Part shown: positions 7,072 through 16,561 of the stretch, piece by piece
How positions within the stretch are numbered: position 1 is the stretch's first letter
How the letters are laid out: every line of letters starts with the position of its first letter
Assembly (NCBI GenBank): GCA_030430495.1
Contig: JAUIKM010000006.1
Span: 1 to 64,000, forward strand
Direction: 5' to 3'
Origin: a bacterium
Lineage (GTDB): Bacteria > Bacteroidota > Ignavibacteria > Kapaibacteriales > UBA7675
Length of the DNA stretch: 64,000 nucleotides
Made by a program: the position numbers and the translations under genes
Notes under the pieces: generated by a model
Databases searched by the model: none
What the model was told of the DNA's origin: nothing
Seen by the model: only the letters and a program-made list of their open reading frames with translations

Positions 7072-9396
7072 TCAGCGCTTCTTGCGTCCCCGGGACTTGC
7101 TCCTGCCGCGCGAACCCGAACTCCGCTTGCCGCCGCCCGCTTGTGAGCGCCCGCCGCGCCGCCGCCCGCTGTGCCCGCCGGGAGTGCGTCCTTCGCGTTT
7201 TTCCACCTGCGCCAGCAGCTTGCGCGCTTCTTCCATGTCGACCTCGCTCTCCGCGTCGTCGGGAACGCCCTTGTACGTGAAGTCGATCTCGCGCTTTTCG
7301 ACGTTGACGCGCGCTACCTGAATGCGCATGCGCGTGCCGATGCGGTAGATGCGCCCGCGGCGCTTGCCGATCAGTGAGAAGCGCCTCTCGTCAAAGAAGT
7401 AGAAGTCGTCGTCCAGATCGCGAACGCGAAGCAGCCCCTCGGCGTAGATGTCGTCGATCATCACGAACAGGCCGAAGTTCGTCACACCCGTGACCGTCCC
7501 GTCAAAGATTTCACCCAGCTTGCTCTGCGCGATCGCCACCTGCGTCAGTTTTATCGAAGCGCGTTCGGCTTCCACCGCCACCTGCTCGCGAGCGCTGCAC
7601 TGATCCGAAATCAGGTCCGTCGCCTCGTATAGATTGCCCAAACGCTCCGTGTCGGGAATGCCGTGACTGTACTCTTTTAACAGTCGGTGAACGATCAGGT
7701 CGGGATAGCGACGAATCGGCGAGGTAAAGTGGGAGTAATTGGCAAAACCAAGACCGTAGTGACCAATGTTGTAGTCGGAGTACACCGCCTTGGCCATCGA
7801 GCGCAGCATGATCTGGTTGATCGCACTGTATTCGCGGCGGTCCTTGCACGAACGGATAATTTTGTTGATGTCGCGCGACGTTAACTTCTTGTCCGGCACC
7901 TCGACGCCCAGCGTGCGCACAAGCTCCATCGCGTCCGCCATTTTGGCTTTGTCCGGCTCGTCGTGGATGCGGTAGATAAACGGCAGCAGGCGTTTTTTCT
8001 TCGCCGGACCCGGCGAGATCTGTTTAACATGCGTCGCCACCGTCTGGTTGGCCATCAGCATGCATTCTTCCACGAGGGAAGTGGCGTCCGTGCGGCTCTT
8101 GAGTTTGGCGGAGACGGGTTGTTTGTTCTCGTCCAGGCTGAACTTGATTTCGCGCGTGTCGAAATCGATGCCGCCGCGCGCGTAGCGTTTCTTGCGCAGC
8201 GTCTCGGCCAGGCCGTGGAGGCGCATGATCAACTCGTCGTACTTGTGCGTCGCCTTGCCTTCGATAATTTCCTGTACTTCCTCGTACGTGAAGCGCTTTT
8301 TACTGCGTATCACCGTCTCGCGGATCTCATAGCTGCGCACTGCGCCGCGTGCCGAAATGTCCATGAAAACCGAATAGGCCAGGCGATTGCGGTTCGGCAT
8401 CAGTGAACAGATGTTGTTCGACAAGGTCTCCGGCAGCATCGGAACCACGCCGTCCACCAGATAAACGCTGTTGCCGCGCTTGAGCGCTTCTTTGTCCAGC
8501 TGCGAGTTTTCCTTCACGTAGTGGCTCACGTCCGCGATGTGCACGCCCAGGCGCATCGTGCCGTCCTCCAGCGTTTCCAGCGAGAGCGCGTCGTCAAAGT
8601 CGCGCGCGTCCACCGGGTCAATCGTGATGATGTCCGCGTCGCGCATGTCCAGGCGGCGCTGGACCTCCGCCGGAGCGACGCGTTTGGCCACCTCCGCGGC
8701 TTCCGCCTCAATCTCCGGCTTGAAGTTCGGGTCCAGGTGGAATTCGCGCGCTATCGAAGCAAACTCCACGCCCGCGTGGCCGGCGCGTCCCAGCACTTCA
8801 ACCACTTCCGCTTCCGGACTTTTGTAGGGATCGTCCCAGCGCAGCAGACGGCCCACGATCTTGTCGCCGTCGTTGGCGCCTTTTAAATGTTTGGGATGTA
8901 TCAGGAAGTCGACGTGTACGTGTTCGTCGTCGGGAATCAAAAAGTTGAAATCGCCGTTGCAGTCCAGTTTGCCGACGTAGTTGGTGTGGCTGCGTTTGTT
9001 GACGCGGATAATCTCGCCGTTGGGTTTTTCATCGCGGTCGAAGGCCTGGAGTTTGACGCGCACTTCGTCGCCGTGCATCGCCGTCCACAGGTAGGGCCGT
9101 TTAACATGCACCTTGGGGAAGTTAACAGAATTGGTGTGGACGACGCCGCTGAAGCCGTGAATCTCAAGTCGTCCGTCAAAGGTGGTTTCAGTCTGGCCGG
9201 AGAGGCCGTAGCGACGGCGCGTGGAGCGGTATATCTCACCTTCTTCCACCATCGTGTTCAGCGTCTCGCGCAGTTGTTGGTACTCTTCGCTGTCGGAGGG
9301 CAGTTGCAGAAAGCGCGCGAGCTCGTTGAGCCGCATTGTTTCCGGAAAGCGTTGTTTTAATTGGGACAGAATGTCCTCGTGCATCTTGGCGCTCAT
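7072..9396 (-). CDS. rnr: Ribonuclease R (3'-5' exoribonuclease, RNB family)
   Basis: A 774-aa processive 3'-5' exoribonuclease degrading structured RNA in the cytoplasm. Order of domains: N-terminal winged helix (about 1-65), two cold-shock/OB domains, the RNB catalytic domain with the metal-binding aspartates in IDPVDARDFDDALSLE followed by GVHIADVSHYV, an S1 domain (LGEIFDGTVTGVTNFGLFV), and a basic low-complexity tail rich in G, R, S and K (about the last 40 residues) typical of RNase R. Length and order match the family. The start at 9396 is preceded by AAAAGGA, an acceptable ribosome binding site. No paired partner is adjacent. Confidence 0.96.
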   Translation of the reverse strand: MSAKMHEDILSQLKQRFPETMRLNELARFLQLPSDSEEYQQLRETLNTMVEEGEIYRSTRRRYGLSGQTETTFDGRLEIHGFSGVVHTNSVNFPKVHVKRPYLWTAMHGDEVRVKLQAFDRDEKPNGEIIRVNKRSHTNYVGKLDCNGDFNFLIPDDEHVHVDFLIHPKHLKGANDGDKIVGRLLRWDDPYKSPEAEVVEVLGRAGHAGVEFASIAREFHLDPNFKPEIEAEAAEVAKRVAPAEVQRRLDMRDADIITIDPVDARDFDDALSLETLEDGTMRLGVHIADVSHYVKENSQLDKEALKRGNSVYLVDGVVPMLPETLSNNICSLMPNRNRLAYSVFMDISARGAVRSYEIRETVIRSKKRFTYEEVQEIIEGKATHKYDELIMRLHGLAETLRKKRYARGGIDFDTREIKFSLDENKQPVSAKLKSRTDATSLVEECMLMANQTVATHVKQISPGPAKKKRLLPFIYRIHDEPDKAKMADAMELVRTLGVEVPDKKLTSRDINKIIRSCKDRREYSAINQIMLRSMAKAVYSDYNIGHYGLGFANYSHFTSPIRRYPDLIVHRLLKEYSHGIPDTERLGNLYEATDLISDQCSAREQVAVEAERASIKLTQVAIAQSKLGEIFDGTVTGVTNFGLFVMIDDIYAEGLLRVRDLDDDFYFFDERRFSLIGKRRGRIYRIGTRMRIQVARVNVEKREIDFTYKGVPDDAESEVDMEEARKLLAQVEKREGRTPGGHSGRRRGGRSQAGGGKRSSGSRGRSKSRGRKKR

Positions 9397-9511
9397 AAGA
9401 AAGTCCTTTTAATGGGCGGGAAATGAAATCTGCGCAATGCAGGTGCATGCGCGGCTGTCGTGGTGTGGGAAGGCCGCCGAAGAGCAACGTTTGTGTCGAT
9501 TGGAACAATCA

Positions 9512-11968
9512 TCAGGAATAAACCACAACACTGTTGCTGCGTTCGGCCGCCAGATTCAGGACGCTTTCAGCTTCTTCCAGGAAGGCATCGAGATTTTCAT
9601 GGCCCGCGTATTCCACCAGGCCCACACTGACTGTAACGGAGAATTGTTGATCGTCGTCTTCCAGGATTGTGCTGGCGATCTTGTTGCGGATGCGCTCGGC
9701 CCAGAGCTCCGTGCTGCGCGAGTCCGCGTCGATGCGGCCGATGCCGATCGTTGTGTCGTTGACGCGTCCGATCACGTCGTAGGGGCGAATCTCACGGCCC
9801 AACATCGCCAGCACGTGATTCATGCACGTTTCGGCAAAGGACGTGTTCATGCGCGTGGCAAAGGTTCTGTACTGATCCATCGACAGCAGGCAGAGCGTCA
9901 GATTCAGTTTTTGATCCCGCGTGCGCACAAACTCGGAGTACATGCGATTGCGGAAAGCCGTGAAGTTGGGAATGCCCGTCGATTCGTCTATCAGCGCGTT
10001 GCTCTGCAGTTGGTTGCTCACGTTCAGCTGCTCCAGCACCGAACCGGCATATTCCGCCAGCAGTTCGACAATCTGGACGTCGCCCATCGTCAACTCGTTG
10101 CTGCGCGGCGTTTCGATGAAAATCGCGCCGAAGCAGTTCGACAGCGATTTGATCGGTACAAAAGTGTAGGTCGCACTGTCCAGCGGCGCCTCGCGCTCGC
10201 TCACGCGCACGATGTTCGGCGCGATGTCCGCGTGCATGTGCGTTTCGCCCGCCAGTATCGCCTTGCCGATAAGCGAGTGCTGCAGGTCCACCGGTTCGCC
10301 CTGCAGGTTCAGGTGCGCGCCGTTGCGGCCGCGCAGCTCGGCGATTACCCAGGAGCGGCGCTCCTGCTCGTAGATGCAGACGCCCAGAATCGAGTGCGGA
10401 ATAAGCGGCGCCAGTTTGTCCACCAGCGCAAAACAGATGTCGTGGCGCGTGTTGCGCGCGTCGTTGATCAGCTTGCGGAAACCGTCGATCGATTCCATCG
10501 TGCGCGCCGATTGCAGCAGGTCGTACTTTTCGCCGTAGCCCTGAATCAGCCCGCCGATCAGTTTGGTGAAGTGCCCCAGGAAACCCACCGTCTGCGTGTC
10601 GTAGGCGTCCTCCTCGGTCGTGTCCGCCGTCAGCACGCCCCAGACCATGCCGTTGTAGTAGACCGGCACACCCACGAAGGACCGCGTTCCGGCGGCGCTG
10701 CTGTAGTAGGGCAGCAGGTCCAGCTCGGCATTTGGATTGATTTCCGTCAGGATCTCCGGCGCGCCGTTGGCCGCTATCTGGCTGACCACGTCGCTGCCGA
10801 AGGCCAGCTTGCGTTTGTCGATCAGTGCGTCGGCCGCGTCGGAAATCTTCGTTTCGATCACAAATTCGGCTTTGTCGACGTTGACCCACAGGAACATCGT
10901 CGTGCGCGCGCTGATCACCGAACGGATCACCATCAGCACGCGTTTGATCAGGTAGTCAAATTCTTTGCGCGGTTCGTTGCGCAGGCTGTCCAGCTGTTCC
11001 TCAAAAATTTCTTCCAGCTGGATGTTGAGTTTTTTGCGTTTGTGGCCAATGCCGAACTGCTCGTGCAGCTCCGTTTCCTCGGTCGTCAGCGTGTCGATGG
11101 ACGCCTGGCGCGCGGCGGCTTCGCGATGTGCCGGCGGCGCGTTTTTGGCGACGTTGCGAGTGTCGTTTTTGCCGCTCGTCGGCTCCTGCTTTTCGTCGCT
11201 TTGCGGGGCTGCCGCGACGCTTTTTTCGGCTTTGGCGGGCTCCGGCGCCGCCTGGGTGGCGGGCGTCGTGGTTTTCTCGGGGGCGGCTTGTTGTTCGGCC
11301 GCGGGCTGACCAGCGGAATCGCTTGCTCCGCGGCGCGCGGGTTCGGATTTTGGCGGCGTAGCTTTGGGAGCTTTTTTCGCTGGTTTCTTTGTTTTCTTGT
11401 TTTCCTTTGTGTCGGCAGCGGCGGGTTTGGCCTCGGTGCTGATGATTCGGAAACCTTCTACGCTGTCGTCCAGATCGGCGTCGTCTGCGCGGTATGCCGC
11501 ACCGACGATAGACGCGGAGCGCTCCGCCGGTGGGGGAGCGGCTGTTTTGGCGCCCTGGATTTCGGCGCTGCGCTCGACCGACGCTGCCGTGGTCGGCTCG
11601 TTTTCCGCGTCGGCCGTTTGCTCGTCTTCTTCGCCCGCAACCTGTTTCGGCAGTTCGTCGCTGCCGAATGACGCGGCAAAGTCGTCAAAGATCAGGCGTT
11701 TGGTCGTCGGATCCTGTTTTACCGTCGTTTTAAACGACGTCGTGTCCGATACCGGTTTGGTGGCGCTCATGGAAATGTCCTTGGTCCGCTGCGAAAAGAG
11801 CAGGAACAGGGCCACGACGCCGAGAATGGACACGCAGGCGCCGATCAACTTGATGGCGGCCTGATCGAGGAACAGGGCAATGCCCAGGCCAAGTAGAATG
11901 GCCAGAACTGCCGGAAAATCCGTCACCGGATTAATGAGTCGCCAAAACTCGTGACTGCGGTTTGTCAT
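9512..11968 (-). CDS. Membrane protein with two GAF domains and a degenerate GGDEF domain
   Basis: An 818-aa protein. Two transmembrane segments lie at about residues 18-60 (FPAVLAILLGLGIALFL, LIGACVSILGVVALFLLF). A long disordered Ala/Pro/Lys/Glu-rich linker runs to about 290. Two GAF-like modules follow (one around FVGVPVYYNGMVWGVLTAD, one around TYTFVPIKSLSNCFGAIFIE), then a C-terminal GGDEF fold (LIDESTGIPNFTAFRNRM to ILEDDDQQFSVTVSVGLVEY). The active-site loop that should read GG(D/E)EF is GRVNDTTIGIG, so diguanylate cyclase activity is unlikely. It may act as a receptor or scaffold. It lies 115 bp from the RNase R start, same strand, and is not obviously functionally linked. Confidence 0.85.
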   Translation of the reverse strand: MTNRSHEFWRLINPVTDFPAVLAILLGLGIALFLDQAAIKLIGACVSILGVVALFLLFSQRTKDISMSATKPVSDTTSFKTTVKQDPTTKRLIFDDFAASFGSDELPKQVAGEEDEQTADAENEPTTAASVERSAEIQGAKTAAPPPAERSASIVGAAYRADDADLDDSVEGFRIISTEAKPAAADTKENKKTKKPAKKAPKATPPKSEPARRGASDSAGQPAAEQQAAPEKTTTPATQAAPEPAKAEKSVAAAPQSDEKQEPTSGKNDTRNVAKNAPPAHREAAARQASIDTLTTEETELHEQFGIGHKRKKLNIQLEEIFEEQLDSLRNEPRKEFDYLIKRVLMVIRSVISARTTMFLWVNVDKAEFVIETKISDAADALIDKRKLAFGSDVVSQIAANGAPEILTEINPNAELDLLPYYSSAAGTRSFVGVPVYYNGMVWGVLTADTTEEDAYDTQTVGFLGHFTKLIGGLIQGYGEKYDLLQSARTMESIDGFRKLINDARNTRHDICFALVDKLAPLIPHSILGVCIYEQERRSWVIAELRGRNGAHLNLQGEPVDLQHSLIGKAILAGETHMHADIAPNIVRVSEREAPLDSATYTFVPIKSLSNCFGAIFIETPRSNELTMGDVQIVELLAEYAGSVLEQLNVSNQLQSNALIDESTGIPNFTAFRNRMYSEFVRTRDQKLNLTLCLLSMDQYRTFATRMNTSFAETCMNHVLAMLGREIRPYDVIGRVNDTTIGIGRIDADSRSTELWAERIRNKIASTILEDDDQQFSVTVSVGLVEYAGHENLDAFLEEAESVLNLAAERSNSVVVYS

Positions 11969-12539
11969 GCGGGAGACTTTGAGAAAACACGCTGATTGTT
12001 AGCCGTGTGTTCGCGGGAGAGAACCGTGCTGATGACCATGATTCCGATGTGAGGCCGGCTGGTGCACCGGCGCACGACAACATCACCAAAGAGCGGGTCC
12101 CGGCTCTGCACCGCGAATCCACCTAACTCTTTTTCGATTGATGATAATGCCGCTGCCAGGTAAACGTTGCCGCCGTCGGACCATCCCCGTCACCGGGGTT
12201 TTCCGCGAATATGGCACAAAAAATACAAATTTCCGCCAACATGCTCAAATTGACGAGGCGGCGCTTCCCAGAAGATTACGAAGCGGTGATTCCCCAACGA
12301 ACCGACTGCTGATCGGTTCCGCGAGGACAGTGGACGGCTGCGCGGTGAAATTCGTGTGCTGAACTGTCGGTTCGCCGCCGCGCAACTTCGGGCCGGCTCT
12401 GATGCGAGCCGCTCCGCGCACGGCGACGAGCAAAAAATCATGCTTTATCGGGCTGCCGTGGAATCCGCTCCGGAGACTGGCAAGCCAATCGATATCCACC
12501 CGGGCGGCAAAGCCCGGCGCGGGAACGGCTCCGGCGGTT
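11969..12539. other. Non-coding stretch of about 570 bp
   Basis: Short frames occur on both strands but none has a family signature, a ribosome binding site or a conserved start. A small hairpin CCCCG-TCA-CGGGG lies near 12186-12198. I see no repeat or RNA gene. Confidence 0.3.
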
Positions 12540-13589
12540 TTACCACTGCCAGCGGCCCATGAGTTCGACTTTGTTGTCCGTGGTCAGATGTTCGGTGAAA
12601 CTCCAGGGTTTGGAGTCGACCTCGACCGTGGCCTTCAGTTTGGTGTCGATCGATCCCAGCACGCCAAGGCGGTTGAAACGCACCACGTACTCGGCCTCGG
12701 CCTCACCCGAATCGACAAAACAGAAGTCGGGGTGGCCGTACATGTACAGTTTCTGGCTGGGTGTCAGTTGCAGCTTCGGCGATTTGCCGACGATCTCGTA
12801 GATGCCCTTGTCGAATTTGTCGATGTGCAGCGTCGCCGCGCCGCTGAAGTTGATGCCGTCGTAGCGCATCGTCACCGCGCGCTGCCAGGAGGAATCGGGG
12901 TAGATGAAGGTCTCCGGCAGCAGATTGCGCTGCACGTCCAGCAGCTGCGTGATGTTTTTCTGGTCCATGCGGTCCCACCACAGGAAGTAGTCGATGGCCG
13001 GGAGGACCGTGTCGCCGCCGTCGTTCAGGTAGTTGCGCAGGAAGTCCAGCTCCTCCGATTCGTAGCCGACGACCTCGCCGTAGGGCGAATAGGTCATGTA
13101 CACCGGGCGGTTCATCAGCACCGTCGAGGCCAGCAGCTCGGGGTGATTGAGGTTGGCTTCGTCCTTCTGCGAGTCGTATTCGATGTATTCATTCTGAAAG
13201 TTGTCGAACTCAAAATACATGGAGTCGATGTTGATGTAGAAGGTTTTGCGGCCGTCTTCCGGACTGTCCGGCATGAACATCGTCAGGTAGTAGGTCATGC
13301 GGCGCGAGTACTTGAGTTTGGTTGAATCGGGGTCGTTGTATTCGCGCTGCACATTGGTCACCTCGGTGTATTTGTACACGTGGCGCACGCCGGGGTCGTG
13401 GCGCGACATCAGCGAGTATTTGACTTCGGGCGTTCCGCCGGAAGCGCCGGTGATGCGATCGGACTCTTCCTGTCCGGCCTGGGGCGTGCTCTGCGACATC
13501 AGTTGATGCGGCGTCAGGGAAATCAAAGTGAGGGCCAGGGCCGTCAGCAGGGGGCGCAGCAGGGCGCGGAGATTCTTGGGGTCGATCAT
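12540..13589 (-). CDS. Secreted protein of unknown function
   Basis: About 349 aa with an N-terminal signal peptide (NLRALLRPLLTALALTLISL then a probable cleavage after LMSQ) and a mature part rich in beta-strand patterns and aromatic residues, ending VELMGRWQW. I do not recognise the family; the mix (MTYYLTMFMP, DKFDKGIYEIVGKSPKLQL) is typical of FCB periplasmic proteins measuring no obvious catalytic motif. No Cys lipobox is present, so it is probably periplasmic or outer-membrane associated. Three in-frame starts exist (13622 GTG, 13607 and 13589 ATG); I prefer 13589 because it gives a standard signal peptide and has GGA upstream. It sits 73 bp upstream of the Nudix gene in the opposite sense of need: same strand, no shared pathway evident. 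Confidence 0.6.
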   Translation of the reverse strand: MIDPKNLRALLRPLLTALALTLISLTPHQLMSQSTPQAGQEESDRITGASGGTPEVKYSLMSRHDPGVRHVYKYTEVTNVQREYNDPDSTKLKYSRRMTYYLTMFMPDSPEDGRKTFYINIDSMYFEFDNFQNEYIEYDSQKDEANLNHPELLASTVLMNRPVYMTYSPYGEVVGYESEELDFLRNYLNDGGDTVLPAIDYFLWWDRMDQKNITQLLDVQRNLLPETFIYPDSSWQRAVTMRYDGINFSGAATLHIDKFDKGIYEIVGKSPKLQLTPSQKLYMYGHPDFCFVDSGEAEAEYVVRFNRLGVLGSIDTKLKATVEVDSKPWSFTEHLTTDNKVELMGRWQW

Positions 13590-13662
13590 ACCGGATCCAG
13601 TTGTCATATGTTGTACTTTCACGTTCGCTCAGTTTCGACTCTTGCCGCGGCTGCGTGCCGCG

Positions 13663-14196
13663 TCAGGGCGCGCATGTTTTGTAGAGGCTCCAGGCGGCGA
13701 GCGTCATGCCGTCCCACAGCTCGCCGGAGCGAATGGCTTCGTCGATGCGGGCGCCGCTCCAATGCACGATGTCGAATTCCTCCGACTCGTCGTGTTCGCG
13801 TTCCTCGGCCTGCAGTTCGCGCGCCAGGAACACGGTGCATATTTCATTTGTGACGCCGTTGTAGGGATTGAACTCTCCCAGCGTCCGCAGGTCTCCGGCG
13901 CGCAGTCCGGCTTCTTCGGCCAGTTCTCTGGCGGCATTGAGCGGACGCGAGAGCTGCGGCTCGACTCCTCCGCCGGGGAACTCGACGCTGACGCGCTGGT
14001 TCAGGTAGCGGACCTGGCGCACGAGAACGAAGAGATCGTCCGCCAACTGCGGCACGACAAAGACGGAGCCTTTTGAGTGCACGTAGTGGTACTCGCCGAC
14101 GTTGCCGTTGGGCATTCTGTATTTGTCACAGTAGTAATCCCAGTACGGGTTGGTCGAACGGACCTCGCGCGATAGCGTCTCCAGACGTTGAAACAT
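13663..14196 (-). CDS. Nudix hydrolase, ADP-ribose pyrophosphatase type
   Basis: A 177-aa Nudix protein likely hydrolysing ADP-ribose or related nucleoside diphosphates. The Nudix box is visible in EFPGGGVEPQLSRPLNAARE followed by LAEEAGL: the catalytic RE-x-x-EE-x-G helix is intact, but the box position normally occupied by the first Glu (G-x5-E) is Leu. The start at 14196 is chosen over 14256 because AGGTG lies a proper distance upstream and family members begin near this point (WDYYCDKYRMPNG). The C-terminal segment (GARIDEAIRSGELWDGMTLAAW) resembles the usual helix of this subfamily. The lost Glu may alter metal binding or substrate range. Confidence 0.85.
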   Translation of the reverse strand: MFQRLETLSREVRSTNPYWDYYCDKYRMPNGNVGEYHYVHSKGSVFVVPQLADDLFVLVRQVRYLNQRVSVEFPGGGVEPQLSRPLNAARELAEEAGLRAGDLRTLGEFNPYNGVTNEICTVFLARELQAEEREHDESEEFDIVHWSGARIDEAIRSGELWDGMTLAAWSLYKTCAP

Positions 14197-14335
14197 GTTT
14201 GGCACCTGCCCGCAAATTGCGCCGGAATTGGCGCTGTGAACACCGCATAAAGTCAAAAGTTACGCGCCCGCCCGGGCCGTCGCACAGGACAGCCTGACGT
14301 TGCAGCGCCAAAAAATGTGTTTGCGTGCAAACAGA

Positions 14336-14365
14336 ACGGGCTGCCTCCTTGCGGAAACAGCCCGT
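14336..14365 (-). terminator. Probable terminator of ndk
   Basis: An 8-bp perfect stem ACGGGCTG/CAGCCCGT lies just downstream of the ndk stop. On the minus strand it is followed by TCTGTTTGC, only moderately T-rich. Confidence 0.5.
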
Positions 14366-14403
14366 CGGTTATTCAGGCGTCAGGCGCGCACGGGGCGCGG
14401 CAC

Positions 14404-14826
14404 TCAGCGCTCGTTGGCGACCAGTTCAGCTTCGCTGAAGTAGAAGCCGACTTCAATCTTGCCGTTTTCCTCGGAGTCCGAACCGTGCACGGCGTTTTCG
14501 CCGATGCTGGAAGCGTAGAGCTTGCGGATCGTACCTTCGGCGGCTTCGGCCGGGTTGGTCGAACCGATCAGCGTGCGGAAGTCTTCCACCGCGTTGTCTT
14601 TTTCCAGAGCGATCGGCACGATCGGGCCGCTGCTCATGAAGTCCGTCAGCTCGCCGAAGAAGGGGCGTTCGCTGTGCACGGCGTAGAAAGCTTCGGCCTG
14701 CTGCTTGGAAATGCGCATGAGTTTCATGCCGAGGATGCGGAAACCGGCGGCCGTGATTTTAGCCGTGATTTCACCGATGACGTTCTTGCGAACGGCGTCG
14801 GGTTTGATAATCGCCAAAGTACGCAT
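14404..14826 (-). CDS. ndk: Nucleoside diphosphate kinase
   Basis: A 140-aa enzyme transferring the gamma-phosphate between nucleoside triphosphates and diphosphates through a phosphohistidine. It begins [20 protein letters not shown] and carries the active-site motif NAVHGSDS with the catalytic His. The family length is about 140, which fixes the start at 14826 rather than the longer frame to 14880. It lies 83 bp downstream of the sucD stop on the same strand; SucD makes NTP from substrate-level phosphorylation that Ndk can redistribute, so co-transcription is sensible. Confidence 0.97.
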   Translation of the reverse strand: MRTLAIIKPDAVRKNVIGEITAKITAAGFRILGMKLMRISKQQAEAFYAVHSERPFFGELTDFMSSGPIVPIALEKDNAVEDFRTLIGSTNPAEAAEGTIRKLYASSIGENAVHGSDSEENGKIEVGFYFSEAELVANER

Positions 14827-14909
14827 GGTACAACCGTAAGAATGAATTGAATGATTTGTGATTGTCGTTTTGAGTTGCACCCGTGCGGGGGCGCAGTATC
14901 AGCCGCGCA

Positions 14910-15944
14910 TCAGTTCGACGAACTGCCGTTGGAACGCGGCGTGCGTTTTGTCGTGCGTTTGGCCGGCGCTTTTTTGGCGGCGGCCTTTTTTGCGGGAGCT
15001 TTTCTGGCCGGCGCATTCTTCGCTGGGGCCTTTTTGGCTGCCGGACGGCTGTCCAGCAGTTGTTTCACCGTGATGCCGATCGAAGCGGGGGAGTCCACCA
15101 CTGCGATGCCCGCGTCGCGCATCGTCGCCATTTTTTCCGTCGCGGTGCCTTTGCCGCCGGAAATGATGGCGCCGGCGTGACCCATACGGCGTCCCGGAGG
15201 CGCGGTCTGGCCGGCAATGAACCCGACGACCGGTTTTTTGACGTGCTCTTTGACGTAGGCGGCGGCTTCCTCTTCGGCCGAACCGCCGATCTCGCCGATC
15301 ATGACGATGGCGTGGGTGTCGTCGTCCTCGTTAAACAACTTGATGGCGTCGATAAAACGGGTGCCGATAATCGGGTCGCCGCCGATGCCGATGCAGGTGG
15401 ACTGGCCCAGGCCGGCATCGCTGAGTTGTTTAACAGCTTCGTAGGTAAGCGTGCCGCTGCGGGACACGAGGCCGACGTTGCCGGCATTGTGAATAAAGCC
15501 GGGCATGATGCCGATTTTGCATTCGCCGGGCGTGATGACGCCTGGGCAGTTGGGGCCCACCAGGCGCGCACCGCTGATGCGCAGCGCTTCGTACACGGGG
15601 ATCATGTCGCGCACCGGAATGCCTTCCGTGATGCAGATGATCAGTTCGATACCCGCTTCAATAGCTTCCAGGATTGCATCCGCGGCAAAGGGCGGCGGCA
15701 CAAAAATGACCGAGGCGTTCGCCTGCGTGGCTGCGACGGCATCGCGCGCCGTGTTAAACACGGGAACGGGGCGCGCGAACAGCGCTTCGCCTTTTCCGCT
15801 GTACTCCGTGCCGCCCTTGCCGGGCGTCACGCCGCCGACGACATTCGTGCCGTATTCCAGCATCTGCGACGTGTGAAATGTTCCCTCGCTGCCCGTGATG
15901 CCCTGCACCAGAAGGCGCGTATCCTTATTGACAAGCACACTCAT
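14910..15944 (-). CDS. sucD: Succinyl-CoA ligase alpha subunit with a basic histone-like C-terminal tail
   Basis: A 344-aa protein. The first roughly 290 residues are a normal SucD: CoA-binding Rossmann domain ([20 protein letters not shown]), ligase domain, and the phosphohistidine in [14 protein letters not shown]. It catalyses interconversion of succinyl-CoA and succinate with NTP formation in the TCA cycle. Unusually, after [10 protein letters not shown] the protein continues for about 45 residues of Lys/Ala/Pro repeats ([24 protein letters not shown]), like bacterial histone H1-type tails. The tail is not part of the known fold. The beta subunit gene is not adjacent. Confidence 0.95.
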   Translation of the reverse strand: MSVLVNKDTRLLVQGITGSEGTFHTSQMLEYGTNVVGGVTPGKGGTEYSGKGEALFARPVPVFNTARDAVAATQANASVIFVPPPFAADAILEAIEAGIELIICITEGIPVRDMIPVYEALRISGARLVGPNCPGVITPGECKIGIMPGFIHNAGNVGLVSRSGTLTYEAVKQLSDAGLGQSTCIGIGGDPIIGTRFIDAIKLFNEDDDTHAIVMIGEIGGSAEEEAAAYVKEHVKKPVVGFIAGQTAPPGRRMGHAGAIISGGKGTATEKMATMRDAGIAVVDSPASIGITVKQLLDSRPAAKKAPAKNAPARKAPAKKAAAKKAPAKRTTKRTPRSNGSSSN

Positions 15945-16561
15945 AGGTCAACCATCATCCGAGTTTTTTGCGGCTAAAATGCCTGGTATATCTGTTGAGA
16001 ATTACGGTCGTAAAGCTTGCAAAGCGACCCGTCGGAACTGGTCCTTCGGAGTCGCGTGGAAGGGCTTGTTCGGCGCCCCCCAAGCATGGAAGATTCGCAA
16101 GTTACGAATTATTCTGCTGTTGCCGAAACGCGGCGCTGATTCCGTCGCGCGTGGCAGGAGGGAGGCGCGGTCGGTGTCGCAGTTGTCCGGCGGTTTGCCC
16201 GTTCAGCGGCGCGGAGTGACCGTTCAACGCGATTTTCCGCGACGCTTGATTTTTCAGGCATTGAAAAGCGGGGTGGGAGGCGTAAGATGCATGTGACGCG
16301 CGCAGACCGGTTGCGCGCATGGGTGAGGAGGTCACGGGTTGATGGCATGCTGAACGAGTCCGCGTGAAAGCGGGTAAGGGAAGCTATATTGGTGGGTATC
16401 GTTTTGGAGGTGGTGTGTGCCGGGGTGGGTCCTGATCACGCACAGATGCGCCCAAAATTTTCAAACCTCCCGTTCATCACCTGAATCCGCCCGGTCAGCG
16501 CTCAAAACCGTCCGTTTAACCCGAATTCTCAACGGCCCGTACTCCGCTCCGCCGAATTTTT
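15945..16561. other. Non-coding stretch of about 620 bp
   Basis: No credible gene. The sucD promoter should lie just right of 15944. The segment TGCGCCCAAAATTTTCA (16445-16461) has a close match at about 6900-6917 upstream of the RNase R gene; significance unclear. Confidence 0.3.

Noticed and set aside
9437-11671. 744-codon plus-strand open frame opposite the GAF/GGDEF gene
   Set aside because: It is the antisense shadow of a GC-rich gene with a recognisable domain structure and has no family signature of its own.
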